Positions 35,516 through 44,840 of a DNA stretch of 64,000 nucleotides are shown here, piece after piece. The stretch spans positions 124,001 to 188,000 of the forward strand of contig NZ_JAUOEL010000002.1 of assembly GCF_030540765.1 (NCBI RefSeq), written 5' to 3'. Each line of letters begins with the position of its first letter. Position 1 is the first letter of the stretch. The notes below the pieces were generated by a model. The model worked only from the letters and a program-made list of their open reading frames with translations, ran no database searches and was not told the origin of the DNA. Origin of the DNA: Flavivirga jejuensis (GTDB lineage: Bacteria > Bacteroidota > Bacteroidia > Flavobacteriales > Flavobacteriaceae). The translations under genes were made by a program, and so were the position numbers.

Positions 35516-36727
35516 TTATTTTTTCATCGCTAAATCACTTGTATTTACCGTTTCCAATTTTCTTAATCTGGATAAGGCTTCCATATAATAGTAATCGGCA
35601 TATATTATAGGCACGTCAATTTCAGTATTATTAGGATAGTGACCTAAAGAATGTAACAACAGAGCTTGATTGGTATCGCCACTAAAATAGTTTTCAGAAG
35701 ATAGTATCTTTATAAAATTTCTAGCTGCATCTTCATATTTAGCTTTCAATACTTTGTCTTTAACTAAACCTGACAATTCTAACATGCCGCATGCTGCAAC
35801 AGTTGCCGCCGACGCATCTTTTGGTGCATTTGGTATTTTTGGGTCGTCAAAATCCCAATACGGGATACCGTCTTCTGGTAAACGATTTAAAAAGTGATCT
35901 GCCAGTTTTATTGAGGTATTAAGAAATTCTTCTTTTCCTGTTTCTCTATATGCTATTGCAAATCCATACAATCCCCATGTTTGCCCTCTTGCCCACATAG
36001 ATTCATCTGCATAGCCTTGGTGCGTATGTCCTTTTATAAATTCGCCCGTTATATCGTTAAACTCTCCCAAATGATATACTGAGTTATCTGCTCTAACAAG
36101 GTATTTCATAGTTACTTCTGCATGACTCACAGCAATATCATACAGTTTTTTATCGCCTCCATTTTTAGATGCCCAAAAGAGTAGTTCCAAATTCATCATA
36201 TTGTCAATAATCGTATTATGTGCGTACTCATCTGTCTTCTCTGGCCAAGAAAGAATTGAGCCCACCGCAGGATTATAAAGGGTTGCCAAAGTGTCTGCTG
36301 CAGATAGTAATACATCCTTGTACTCTTGGTTTCCTGTTAGCCTATAGCCATTACCATAGCTACAATACACCATAAAACCTATATCATGGTTTTGAGCTGG
36401 ACTATAAGCAATGGGTTTAATTGGAAGCGTAAACTCCTCGGCTCCCTTTTTTATGCTCGCATCACCAGAGTACTCGTAGGCATGCCACAATACACCTGGC
36501 CAAAAGCCACTACACCAATCTTTCACCCCAACTAGCCCCCAATCTTGTTTATCTTTAGATATATTTCTTGGAAAACTATCTGTAATCTTCAAGCTTTTAA
36601 GTGTTTTTTTTGTTTTTAGAACACTTAAATCCAGCATTTCTGTGGGACTAAATGTTGGTTTTTGTTTTTTGGGTGAAGCACATGCAACCATTAAGAACAT
36701 GGTTAGAATAAAGAATAATCTTGTCAT
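35516..36727 (-). CDS. GH88-type unsaturated glucuronyl hydrolase, lipoprotein (403 aa)
   Basis: A lipoprotein signal (MVACASP, Cys at 16) precedes an (alpha/alpha)6 barrel. NHDIGFMVYCSYGNGY contains Asp115 and HNTIIDNMMNLELLFW contains Asp175. Their spacing matches the two catalytic Asp residues (88 and 149) of characterised Bacillus UGL. HTHQGYADESMWARGQTWGLYGFA is the conserved substrate-binding block. GH88 enzymes hydrate the double bond of the unsaturated uronic acid that lyases leave at oligosaccharide ends. The gene is therefore the functional partner of the four lyases and the best evidence that the substrate contains uronic acid. Candidate operator site 5 lies 146 bp upstream. Confidence 0.93.
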   Translation of the reverse strand: MTRLFFILTMFLMVACASPKKQKPTFSPTEMLDLSVLKTKKTLKSLKITDSFPRNISKDKQDWGLVGVKDWCSGFWPGVLWHAYEYSGDASIKKGAEEFTLPIKPIAYSPAQNHDIGFMVYCSYGNGYRLTGNQEYKDVLLSAADTLATLYNPAVGSILSWPEKTDEYAHNTIIDNMMNLELLFWASKNGGDKKLYDIAVSHAEVTMKYLVRADNSVYHLGEFNDITGEFIKGHTHQGYADESMWARGQTWGLYGFAIAYRETGKEEFLNTSIKLADHFLNRLPEDGIPYWDFDDPKIPNAPKDASAATVAACGMLELSGLVKDKVLKAKYEDAARNFIKILSSENYFSGDTNQALLLHSLGHYPNNTEIDVPIIYADYYYMEALSRLRKLETVNTSDLAMKK

Positions 36728-36872
36728 AATATTTGTTAAATAGATTTTTGTTAAATTTTTCGTTACGATCTGGTTTTAAATTCAAAGAAAAAAGTAAAAG
36801 AAACGACATATAATCTCTAAATTTTAAAGTAAATTAATTGTCGGGCAATTTAACAAGAATGAAAAATAGCGA

Positions 36873-36906
36873 TCATAAATTATCATTCAAAAACTATAAA
36901 ATATCA
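36873..36906. promoter_or_regulatory. Candidate HTCS operator, site 5 (21-bp direct repeat)
   Basis: TCATAAATTATCA (36873) and CTATAAAATATCA (36894) start 21 bp apart and both continue TTC or TTCTT. They lie 146 bp upstream of the GH88 start at 36727. This is a more diverged version of the motif, but the repeat within the site is itself strong. Confidence 0.4.
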
Positions 36907-37029
36907 TTCTTTTGCAGCGATTGTATCTTACATTTCACCAATTATACGCTACGTTTTAAACATATAGGTTCTATTTTAAATGAAAATCTGTTATTGATAT
37001 AGGAAGGAGGCTGAATTATATTTTATTAG

Positions 37030-37100
37030 TTTCATACCCAATCAAATTGCCCACAGGTTTTCACCTAAAAAAAAATCAAAAAACAAAATTCTGTATTTAG
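37030..37100. repeat. R1 fragment, related to copy B
   Basis: The stretch from TTTCATACCCAATCAAATTG through GCCCACAGGTTTTCACCTAA to AACAAAATTCTGTATTT matches 13093-13160 of copy B. The hairpin part has decayed. It lies in the 730-bp gap between the GH88 and HTCS genes. The 80-residue open frame across 37042-37284 is not a gene. Confidence 0.6.
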
Positions 37101-37331
37101 ATTCTTGTTCCTGCTGGCTCGGTACCAATGCCATTAAGCTAAGGTGATTTATGTCTGTTCGAACATTACTGAACAACAACATATATTTTGTTGTGAAAAC
37201 AGCAAGCATAGCTTGTCGAGAACTCATCATTCTAACAAATAAAGAGGTTTCGTAGCCTGTCTTGAGCGTAGTCGAAAGGCTCAACCAGCAGACAGTTGAG
37301 GAGGAAAAATCCTTAACTCACATGGCATTGG

Positions 37332-37449
37332 TCCTTATTCTGCAGCAAAATGCCTTTTAATAGCGATGCTATTCGCTTTTATTTTGCCTTGACTGAGAAC
37401 GTAATCCTTCTAAACTAATTCTAAAAACGAAACTTAAACTGTTTCTTAA
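37332..37449. repeat. Repeat R2, copy 1 (left-truncated)
   Basis: Contains the R2 core: TTATTCTGCAGCAAAATG, GATGCTATTCGC, TTTATTTTGCCTTGACTGAG, AACGTAATCC and the right end ACTTAAACTGTTTCTTAA. It lacks the left end present in copies at 41670 and 45737. It lies 11 bp from the stop codon of the HTCS gene. Confidence 0.75.
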
Positions 37450-37460
37450 TTTTCATCATC

Positions 37461-40400
37461 CTATTTAGAATCGGTACTCTGAACATTTTGTTCGATGAAT
37501 TCCGTTGGAGTTACATTAAATAATTCTTTAAATGTTTTACTAAAATATGCTGTAGAATTAAATCCAGACATATGTGTAACTTCTTTGATAGAATGCCTGT
37601 TTTGTTGCAATAAATCTGATGCATACCTTAACCTAATAGTTCGAATAAAGTAACTAGGGTTATGGCCTGTTAGGGAATTTATTTTTCTATATAATTGTGA
37701 TTTGCCTATCCCCAATTCTTTTAATAAATTTTCTTGTTTGAAATCAATATCACTAATATTTTTTATAATAATTTTAGTGGTCTTATCTAAAAACACCTCA
37801 TCAAGATTGTTAGTTGTTACATCACTTGAAGGAAATACGCCTCCTATTTCTGAAAATCTTTTTCGTAATCTATTTTTAGTTTCAAGTAAGTTTTTTATTC
37901 TAGCCTTTAAAACACTAGTAATAAAAGGTTTTGGCAAATAACCATCGGCTCCACTATCATAACCTTTTATACGATCAACTTCTAATGTTTTTGCTGTTAA
38001 TAATATAATAGGTATATGGCATGTTTCAAATTCTGTTTTTACTAATCTACACATTTCAAATCCATCCATAACTGGCATCATAACATCACTTATTATAATA
38101 TCTGGATAGTATTTTTTAGCCATTTTTAATCCTTCGTCACCATTTACAGCTTCTTTAACAATATAATTGTTTCTTAAATCATTTTTAAGGTGCAACCTTA
38201 ATTCTTTATTATCTTCCACTAATAGTAGGGTAGGCAATTTTCCTCTATCTTCTTCTACTTTTTTAGTTTGAAGAGCAAGCTCGTCGTTTGCAATAGACAT
38301 TTCATATTCAACAGAATTCATGGAGTTAATTAAAAACTCGTTTTTAACATTTTCAACTTTTTCTGCTGCTGCTTTGATATCTAAAGGGATTCTTACCACA
38401 AACTTACTTCCCTTTAAATATTCGCTTTCTACAAAAATTTCGCCACCATGTAATTCTACTAAAGCTTTTGTAAAATTAAGCCCAATTCCAGTTCCAGTTT
38501 TTGTAATATCCACATTATAAAAACGAGAGAAAACATTTTTTAATTGCTCTGCATTCAGACCAATTCCTGAATCCTTTACAATTATTTCTACATATTTTCC
38601 TAACCTTTCATTTTTAAAAAAAGAAAACCCAGGTTTTCTTTTTTTCACCTCTATTTTATTAATTGATACTGTAATTTCACCTCCGCTATTGGTGAATTTA
38701 ACGGCGTTTGAAATTAAATTTGTTATTATTTTCTCAATTTTATCAAAATCAAATAAGGATATTATTTTTTCAGAACTTGTTACAAAATTATAATTAATTT
38801 CTTTTTTTGTTGCCAACCCTTTAAAAAGTGAAAAGATATCTTCACAAAACTTAACAACATCTCCTTTTTCTAACTGTAATGGAGCCATCCCCACATCCAT
38901 TTTTCTATAATCCAATAATTGGTTTACCAAGTGCAACAAACGTCTTGAACTTCGTTGAATTGATCTGGCTGATTCTTTTATAACTTCTGGATCATTATTA
39001 AAGCTAGATAATATTTTATCTACAGGATTTAATATTAGCGTTAATGGTGTTCTAAATTCATGGGATACATTTACAAAAAATTGAAGTTTCATTTGATCTA
39101 ATTCATGTTCTTGAACTTCTTTTACTTTTAGGGTATAATATCGCATGATAAGAAAAAAGAGTAATACCCCTAATACAAAGTACAATATATATGCCCACCA
39201 AGTTTTCCATGGAGGTGACAGGATTGTAAGTTCTATTTTTGTTGTTTGTGCATCTTGCCATTGTCCATCTGTTGATGCTTTTACTTCAAACATATAGTCT
39301 CCAGGCAATAAATTTGAATAGTTAACATCTCTCCTGGATCCAACATTTACAAATTCTTCATCTAATCCATACATTTTATAAGCATATTGAACTTGCTCTG
39401 GGTTTTCAAAATAAAGTGCCAAAAACTCAAACGAGATATAATTCTCATTGTGCCTTAATGTTAAATTTTGAGTTTCATCTATTGTTTTATGTAACAACAC
39501 TCTTTTGTTAACGGTGTCTCCAACAACAATTTTTTTATTATTTAATTTAAAACTTGTTAGTTTAGGATAGATAACGTCTGGCGTTTTTAAAGAAATATCA
39601 TTGGGATTAAAAATGTTTAAACCATTAATGCCTCCTATTATGATTTGTCCATCTTTTGTTTTTTCAATTGATTTTCTCTGATATTCTGTTCCTTGTAAAC
39701 CATCATGGGCATTGAAATTTTTAAACTGATCTGTTTTTGAGTCTAGGAATGAGAGCCCACTTTTAGTAGTTATCCAAAAATTATGATTATTGTCTTCTTT
39801 GATCCCTACAACAAGATTGTTTGGAAGTCCATCTTGAGATGAGTACGACCTTACCAAATTTACATTTTCATCTAATTTATATATTCCACTATCTGCTCCT
39901 ACCCATATATTTCCTAAATGGTCTTCGGTTACATAATTAATTCCATTTCCTTCAATACCATTTCCTTTTACGCCAATAAAATCAATTTCTTTTGGAATAA
40001 ACGAATCTAATTTATTCAAATAAACAACATTCAATCCCAATGAGGTTCCAATAAATAAACGCTCTTTAGAATCAATAAATGTATAAATTACATCGTTACT
40101 TGCTAAACTATTTTCCTTTCCATAATGATTCTTGTAATTATAAAAATGCTTTGTTTTTTGATCGTATAAACTTAAACCTTCTGTTCTAAGCCCAAGCCAT
40201 AATCTATTTTTTGAATCTTCAACCCCAGCCCAAACAGAATTTTGACCTATTGAAGTCAAATCATTAGCCTTATGAAAAAATCTTTCAACTTTTTTTGTCT
40301 CTGGATTAAATTTATTTAGACCGCCATCTAATGTACAGACCCAAATATTTCCATCTTGCGTTTCAAAAGTATATAAAATCTTATTTGAACTTAAAGAATT

Positions 40401-41645
40401 GGGATTCTTAGGGTTGTGGCTAAAATGTTGAAATGAATTATTTTTTTTATCAAAAAGGTTTAACCCACCATTATAGGTTCCTACCCAAATTCTTTCTTTA
40501 GAATCTTCTAAAACAGATTGTACTATTTTTTCGCTCAATCCATTTGGATTGTCTGGTTGATAATAATAATGACCAAATGAATATTTTGAAGGATCTAATT
40601 TACTTACGCCTTTATCGTAGCTTCCTATCCAAAAAATACCATTTTCACCTTCAAAAACCTTTGTAGGCTTATTGTTAGGAATTGAGAAAGAATCAGAAAA
40701 ATTATTAACAATATGTCGTTGTATTTTATTTTCTTCTTTTTCAAAAATAAATATTCCATAGCCATCTGTAGAAACCCAAAATAATCCATTTTTATCTTGA
40801 TAAAAATCTCTTATTGGGACTTTATAATCAACTAAAGAAATATGACTAAAACGATCTTCTTTTTTATTCCATAAAACTAAATTGGAAAGATCATTTCCTA
40901 TCCAAAAATCATTATCGATATCTATTAAGATCTTTTTAGGAATATGGTCTAGTTCATAATGTTTTTTGTTTGTTATGTAAATGCGTTCGAAATTGTCATT
41001 TTTAAAATTATACTTATTAAGATTATTTCCATTTGTCCCCACCCATATCGTGTTTTCTTTATCTTTTAAAATAATATTAACACTATTATTATCAATAGAA
41101 TATAAATTTGATGGATTGTATTTATAGTATGAGAATTTTAATGTTGTGGCATCTTTATAAAATACATCTAATATAATTTTAATAACGCCATTATTGGTAG
41201 CTACCCAAAGTGTATTATTAATAGCATCGTATAACAAATCATTAATAATTGTTCTAGGGTTGGTTGATAGAGAAATTTGTTTGTAGAGGTTTATACGTAC
41301 AAAGCTATTTGTTTTTTTATTAAACAAATTCAAGCCATTATTAGTACCTATCCAAAGATATCCTTCGTTATCTTCTTCAATAGCATTAATCCTATTGTTA
41401 CTAATAGAGGTAGGATCATTTAAAACAGATCTATAAATTTCAAATTCATAGCCATTATATTTATTAAGCCCATCTATGGTTCCAAACCATAAAAAACCTT
41501 CTTTGTCTTGAAATACTTCTAAACAGGTACTACTGGATAAACCATCAACAGTATCTAAATTTTCAAATTTTAGGTTATTTAATTGTCCGAAAATGGGGTT
41601 AGACAAAAAACAACTAACAAAAATTATACAAATTTTAAAATTCAT
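37461..41645 (-). CDS. Hybrid two-component system regulator (HTCS, 1394 aa)
   Basis: This single-chain sensor and transcription factor typically controls polysaccharide loci in Bacteroidota. After a signal peptide (ending NPIFG), residues 25-700 are a two-blade set of sensor-propeller repeats of the Reg_prop type (FLWFGTIDGLNKYNGYEFE, LWIGTNNGLN, and many similar). A Y_Y_Y domain follows at about 720-795. One membrane segment (WWAYILYFVLGVLLFFLIM) lies near 815-835. The histidine kinase has His862 in NVSHEFRTPLTLIL, then an ATPase domain. The receiver domain has Asp1187 in IIISDVMMPVMDG. An AraC-type helix-turn-helix ends the protein. The propeller faces the periplasm and would bind an oligosaccharide of the target glycan. 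Copies of repeat R2 flank the gene on both sides. Confidence 0.97.
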   Translation of the reverse strand: MNFKICIIFVSCFLSNPIFGQLNNLKFENLDTVDGLSSSTCLEVFQDKEGFLWFGTIDGLNKYNGYEFEIYRSVLNDPTSISNNRINAIEEDNEGYLWIGTNNGLNLFNKKTNSFVRINLYKQISLSTNPRTIINDLLYDAINNTLWVATNNGVIKIILDVFYKDATTLKFSYYKYNPSNLYSIDNNSVNIILKDKENTIWVGTNGNNLNKYNFKNDNFERIYITNKKHYELDHIPKKILIDIDNDFWIGNDLSNLVLWNKKEDRFSHISLVDYKVPIRDFYQDKNGLFWVSTDGYGIFIFEKEENKIQRHIVNNFSDSFSIPNNKPTKVFEGENGIFWIGSYDKGVSKLDPSKYSFGHYYYQPDNPNGLSEKIVQSVLEDSKERIWVGTYNGGLNLFDKKNNSFQHFSHNPKNPNSLSSNKILYTFETQDGNIWVCTLDGGLNKFNPETKKVERFFHKANDLTSIGQNSVWAGVEDSKNRLWLGLRTEGLSLYDQKTKHFYNYKNHYGKENSLASNDVIYTFIDSKERLFIGTSLGLNVVYLNKLDSFIPKEIDFIGVKGNGIEGNGINYVTEDHLGNIWVGADSGIYKLDENVNLVRSYSSQDGLPNNLVVGIKEDNNHNFWITTKSGLSFLDSKTDQFKNFNAHDGLQGTEYQRKSIEKTKDGQIIIGGINGLNIFNPNDISLKTPDVIYPKLTSFKLNNKKIVVGDTVNKRVLLHKTIDETQNLTLRHNENYISFEFLALYFENPEQVQYAYKMYGLDEEFVNVGSRRDVNYSNLLPGDYMFEVKASTDGQWQDAQTTKIELTILSPPWKTWWAYILYFVLGVLLFFLIMRYYTLKVKEVQEHELDQMKLQFFVNVSHEFRTPLTLILNPVDKILSSFNNDPEVIKESARSIQRSSRRLLHLVNQLLDYRKMDVGMAPLQLEKGDVVKFCEDIFSLFKGLATKKEINYNFVTSSEKIISLFDFDKIEKIITNLISNAVKFTNSGGEITVSINKIEVKKRKPGFSFFKNERLGKYVEIIVKDSGIGLNAEQLKNVFSRFYNVDITKTGTGIGLNFTKALVELHGGEIFVESEYLKGSKFVVRIPLDIKAAAEKVENVKNEFLINSMNSVEYEMSIANDELALQTKKVEEDRGKLPTLLLVEDNKELRLHLKNDLRNNYIVKEAVNGDEGLKMAKKYYPDIIISDVMMPVMDGFEMCRLVKTEFETCHIPIILLTAKTLEVDRIKGYDSGADGYLPKPFITSVLKARIKNLLETKNRLRKRFSEIGGVFPSSDVTTNNLDEVFLDKTTKIIIKNISDIDFKQENLLKELGIGKSQLYRKINSLTGHNPSYFIRTIRLRYASDLLQQNRHSIKEVTHMSGFNSTAYFSKTFKELFNVTPTEFIEQNVQSTDSK

Positions 41646-41669
41646 TTTTAGAATATTTATGTGACTTAA

Positions 41670-41836
41670 AAACTGTTTAAATTTTATCCTTTAGTTTAGT
41701 TTATCGTCTTAAGCCCTCATTCTGCAGCAAAATGTCTTTAAATAACGATGCTCTATTCGCATTTATTTTGCCCTGACTGAGAACGTAATCCACCTAAACT
41801 AATTCCAAAAACAAAGCTTAAACAGTTTCTTAAATA
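41670..41836. repeat. Repeat R2, copy 2 (near-complete, MITE-like)
   Basis: Ends are inverted: AAACTGTTTAAATTTTAT at the left and, on the other strand, GAAACTGTTTAAGCTTTG at the right. The core matches copies 1 and 3 (CTGCAGCAAAATG, TATTCGCATTTATTTTGCC, CTGAGAACGTAATCC). At about 165 bp, with no coding sequence and inverted ends, it resembles a miniature inverted-repeat element. It sits between the HTCS start codon (41645) and the probable promoter region, so it may form part of the 5' leader. Confidence 0.75.
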
Positions 41837-41849
41837 GTCAAGTAATTTA

Positions 41850-41967
41850 AACTTTTTTCAATTGATTACAAAATGCTTTTTCATTGCTCCATAGCACAAT
41901 TATGAATCGCAAAAAAATGCTTTAATTGATCATAAAACAGCTGTTTTTCGCTGTAATCAAAAAAGTT
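41850..41967. promoter_or_regulatory. Dyad-rich region upstream of the HTCS gene
   Basis: AACTTTTTT and GATTACA at 41850-41870 are mirrored by TGTAATCAAAAAAGTT at 41952-41967. Between them is a perfect 14-bp palindrome AAAACAGCTGTTTT (41934-41947). The region lies 205-320 bp upstream of the HTCS ATG and about 160 bp from the stop of lutC. It is a likely place for HTCS promoter or operator elements. No TAnnTTTG box was found on the right strand, so the role is open. Confidence 0.35.
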
Positions 41968-42130
41968 AAAACCACTTCATTGTATATATATCCTTTTTAG
42001 TACATATCCTCGCCTTAACAATTTAAAGGAGCACATTAAATAGGCATAAATTTTGAAGTTATCGAAGTCTTAATAACTGTTCTAACAGAAAACTATTATG
42101 AAATCAGAACTTTTTCTATATAATAATACA

Positions 42131-42718
42131 TTACATTAAAAATACAGACAAGCTAAGTGCTCCATGAGCACCAATCACTAAAGATTGTTCTATATCTGCT
42201 GTTTTTGAAGGTCCAGATATAAATACTCCAAAATCTGTTCCTTCTGAAGCCAATTTTTGATACCCCTGATGCATAAAAGTAACAATAGCCTCTTTTTTTA
42301 AAGCAATCACTAAGTGTTTTGCTATAAAGGGCAAAACACGCATTGGCATATTATTATCGGGCAACCAAACGGCGCCATTTTCGGCAACTCCTAAGTTGCT
42401 TTCTAAAATTAATATATCTAAATCTTCGAAATCCTGGGGTGCTTTATTAGCGTCAACACTTAATGTATTAAAAGATTCTGTTCCCTTAAGTGTTGAAAAA
42501 TTAATTTTAGCCTCTGGAAACATCGTTATTACTTGACTAATTAAATCTTCATTTGAAACAACTTCAAATAGATTTCCTCCTGCAATTTCTACTTTCTTAG
42601 TAAATTCATCTATGATATTCTTACCATCAATAAACACATCTGGATTTACTTTTGGTAATTCTAATAAATCTGGCTTATTTGCAGCTATTCTTGATAGGAT
42701 ATTTTCTCTACTATTCAT
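42131..42718 (-). CDS. lutC: LutC, L-lactate utilization protein (LUD/DUF162 domain)
   Basis: The frame opens at 42748, but the ATG at 42718 (MNSRENILSRIA) gives the usual LutC N-terminus and leaves an 8-bp overlap with lutB, so I start there (195 residues). The LUD fold shows EDLDILILESNLGVAENGAVWLP, HLVIALKKEAIV and DFGVFISGPSKTADIEQSLVIGAHGALSLSVFL, the typical C-terminal block. With LutA and LutB it forms the cytoplasmic iron-sulfur L-lactate oxidase. Here it would convert the L-lactate produced from L-lactaldehyde during fucose breakdown to pyruvate. Confidence 0.93.
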   Translation of the reverse strand: MNSRENILSRIAANKPDLLELPKVNPDVFIDGKNIIDEFTKKVEIAGGNLFEVVSNEDLISQVITMFPEAKINFSTLKGTESFNTLSVDANKAPQDFEDLDILILESNLGVAENGAVWLPDNNMPMRVLPFIAKHLVIALKKEAIVTFMHQGYQKLASEGTDFGVFISGPSKTADIEQSLVIGAHGALSLSVFLM

Positions 42719-44078
42719 CCTTTTTTCTGTTTTTATACCACGTATCAAAACTCTCTTTTGGTCCTATTGGTAAATCTCTTCCTTTTCCCCAAACATTTGG
42801 CTTTGAATTTATCACGCCTTTTGGCAAGTTTCTTAAAGACCAACGTGCTATGCCTCCAACCTTATTAAATTGCATTGGTTTAGAAAATATGTTCCCCATC
42901 ATTTTCATTGACGTCTTTTTAACAAAAGGTTGTGGCGTTTCTTTGGTTATTATTTGTCGCCATTTGTACAATTGGGCGTGTATATCAATTTTTACAGGAC
43001 ACACATCAGAGCATGAACCGCATAGGGTTGATGCGAATGGCAAACTACTATGTTTTTTTAAATCTTTTCCTGGTGATAAAATAGAGCCTATTGGTCCTGG
43101 AATGGTAGCATCGTAACTATGGCCGCCACTACGTCTGTAAATAGGACAGGTATTCATACAAGCGCCACAACGAATGCAATGTAAAGAAGCCCTAAAATCG
43201 GGTCTGCTAAGTTGTTCTGTTCTGCCATTATCGACAATTACGATATGCATTTTAGCACCTTCTCTAGGTTTTTTAAAATGTGATGAGTAGGTCGTAATGT
43301 GTTGCCCCGTAGCACTTCTGGCTAATAATCTTAAAAAAACACCTAAATGTTCTTGTTTAGGTATTAATTTTTCAACTCCCATACAAGCAATGTGTACTGG
43401 AGCTATATGCGCTCCCATATCTGCATTTCCTTCATTGGTACAAACAACAATGCCTCCAGTATCTGCTATGGCGAAGTTAACACCTGTGATAGCAGCATCT
43501 GCCTGGATGAATTTTTCTCTTAAGTGTTTTCGAGCTTCACCTGTTAAATATTGAGGATCTCCATCGCATGGTTTTGTACCTAAATGTTCTTGAAATAATT
43601 CATCAACTTCTTCTTTTGTTTTATGAATAGCTGGCAGAACAATATGACTTGGTGGCTCTTTTGCCAACTGTACTATGCGTTCTCCTAAATCGGTATCAAT
43701 AACTTCAATACCATCTGCCTCCAAAAACGGATTTAAATGACATTCTTCGGTTAGCATAGATTTACTTTTCACCACTTTTTTAGCATGATGCTCTTTAAGT
43801 ATGCTATGTACAATTCTATTATGCTCATCTCCATCTGCAGCCCAATGTACCTGAATGCCATTTTTCAAGGCATTTTCTTCAAATTGAATTAGATAAGTAT
43901 CTAAATTTGACAAAGTATGGGCTTTTATCCCATGACCTAAATTACGGAGTTCCTCCCACCCTGCTACTGTATGGGTAGATTTATCTCGTTTATGGCGCAC
44001 AAACCAAAGTGCTTTGTCGTGCCAATTAACTTTCTTTTCGTCTTTATTAAAAATGCTTGCCGCTTTCGAATGACTCAT
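42711..44078 (-). CDS. lutB: LutB, L-lactate utilization iron-sulfur protein (455 aa)
   Basis: An N-terminal LUD region (ADGIEVIDTDLGERIVQLAKEPPSHIV, GVNFAIADTGGIVVCTNEGN) is followed by two 4Fe-4S cluster motifs, CIRCGACMNTCPIYR and CGSCSDVCPVKIDI. The C-terminal segment carries GRDLPIGPKESF. Length and order match LutB/YkgF. It is the central electron-transfer subunit of the lactate oxidase complex and acts in the cytoplasm. It lies 15 bp after lutA and overlaps lutC, giving the order lutA-lutB-lutC downstream of the mutarotase gene. Confidence 0.95.
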   Translation of the reverse strand: MSHSKAASIFNKDEKKVNWHDKALWFVRHKRDKSTHTVAGWEELRNLGHGIKAHTLSNLDTYLIQFEENALKNGIQVHWAADGDEHNRIVHSILKEHHAKKVVKSKSMLTEECHLNPFLEADGIEVIDTDLGERIVQLAKEPPSHIVLPAIHKTKEEVDELFQEHLGTKPCDGDPQYLTGEARKHLREKFIQADAAITGVNFAIADTGGIVVCTNEGNADMGAHIAPVHIACMGVEKLIPKQEHLGVFLRLLARSATGQHITTYSSHFKKPREGAKMHIVIVDNGRTEQLSRPDFRASLHCIRCGACMNTCPIYRRSGGHSYDATIPGPIGSILSPGKDLKKHSSLPFASTLCGSCSDVCPVKIDIHAQLYKWRQIITKETPQPFVKKTSMKMMGNIFSKPMQFNKVGGIARWSLRNLPKGVINSKPNVWGKGRDLPIGPKESFDTWYKNRKKDE

Positions 44079-44093
44079 TTTTTTGTTTTTTAA

Positions 44094-44831
44094 TCACTCA
44101 ATACTGTTCAAAATCTCAGCGATATGACGTATTTTTAATGGTTGTTTATTTCTTGTAACTAAACCTTCTAAGTGCATTAAGCAAGAGGTATCTGTAGCTG
44201 TAATTACTTCTGCGCCATTATCTAAATGATCTTGAACTCTATCTTTTCCCATTTTAACAGAAATGGCTTCTTCTGTAACAGCAAACGTACCTCCAAATCC
44301 ACAACACTCATCTGGTCTTGTTAATTCAATTATTTCGACATCAGTAACTTCATTAAGTAATTCACCTATATAAGAATACGTTTCTGTAACCTTTTCTGAA
44401 CAAGATCCCAGTCGTAATCCTCGTAAACCATGACAACTTTTATGAATTCCCACTTTATAAGGAAAACGAGCGCCAACGTTTTTAACTTTGAGCACATTTA
44501 CTAAAAAATCGCATAATTCGTAAATATTATTTCGCACTTTAGTTACTTCTTCCGATTCTGGAAGAATATCATAATGTTTTTTTACATGGTACGCACAACT
44601 CCCAGATGGCGTAACGATATAATCAAACTCCTTAAATTTTTCAACAAAATTAGTACACGTTCCTAACGATTCATATTCATATCCAGAATTAGCCATAGGC
44701 TGACCGCAACAGGTTTGCCCCGAAGGATATACTACTTCTACATTAAGTTTTTCTAAAAGCTCTAATGTTGCTTTTCCTACCTGTGGATACAATTGATTGA
44801 TGTAACAAGGAATAAATAATCCTACTAGCAT
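44094..44831 (-). CDS. lutA: LutA, L-lactate utilization protein (CCG domains, 245 aa)
   Basis: Two cysteine-rich CCG domains are evident: QTCCGQPMANSGY and SGSCAYHVKKHY in the first half, and HKSCHGLRGLRLG and DECCGFGGTFAV in the second. These bind an iron-sulfur cluster in LutA/YkgE and related heterodisulfide reductase-like proteins. It is the first of the three lut genes, 9 bp after the mutarotase gene. In this setting it handles the three-carbon end product of fucose catabolism. Confidence 0.94.
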   Translation of the reverse strand: MLVGLFIPCYINQLYPQVGKATLELLEKLNVEVVYPSGQTCCGQPMANSGYEYESLGTCTNFVEKFKEFDYIVTPSGSCAYHVKKHYDILPESEEVTKVRNNIYELCDFLVNVLKVKNVGARFPYKVGIHKSCHGLRGLRLGSCSEKVTETYSYIGELLNEVTDVEIIELTRPDECCGFGGTFAVTEEAISVKMGKDRVQDHLDNGAEVITATDTSCLMHLEGLVTRNKQPLKIRHIAEILNSIE

Positions 44832-44840
44832 AATCCTTTT

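Noticed and set aside
37042-37284. 80-codon open frame between the GH88 and HTCS genes
   Set aside because: Overlaps a decayed R1 fragment and shows no protein features.
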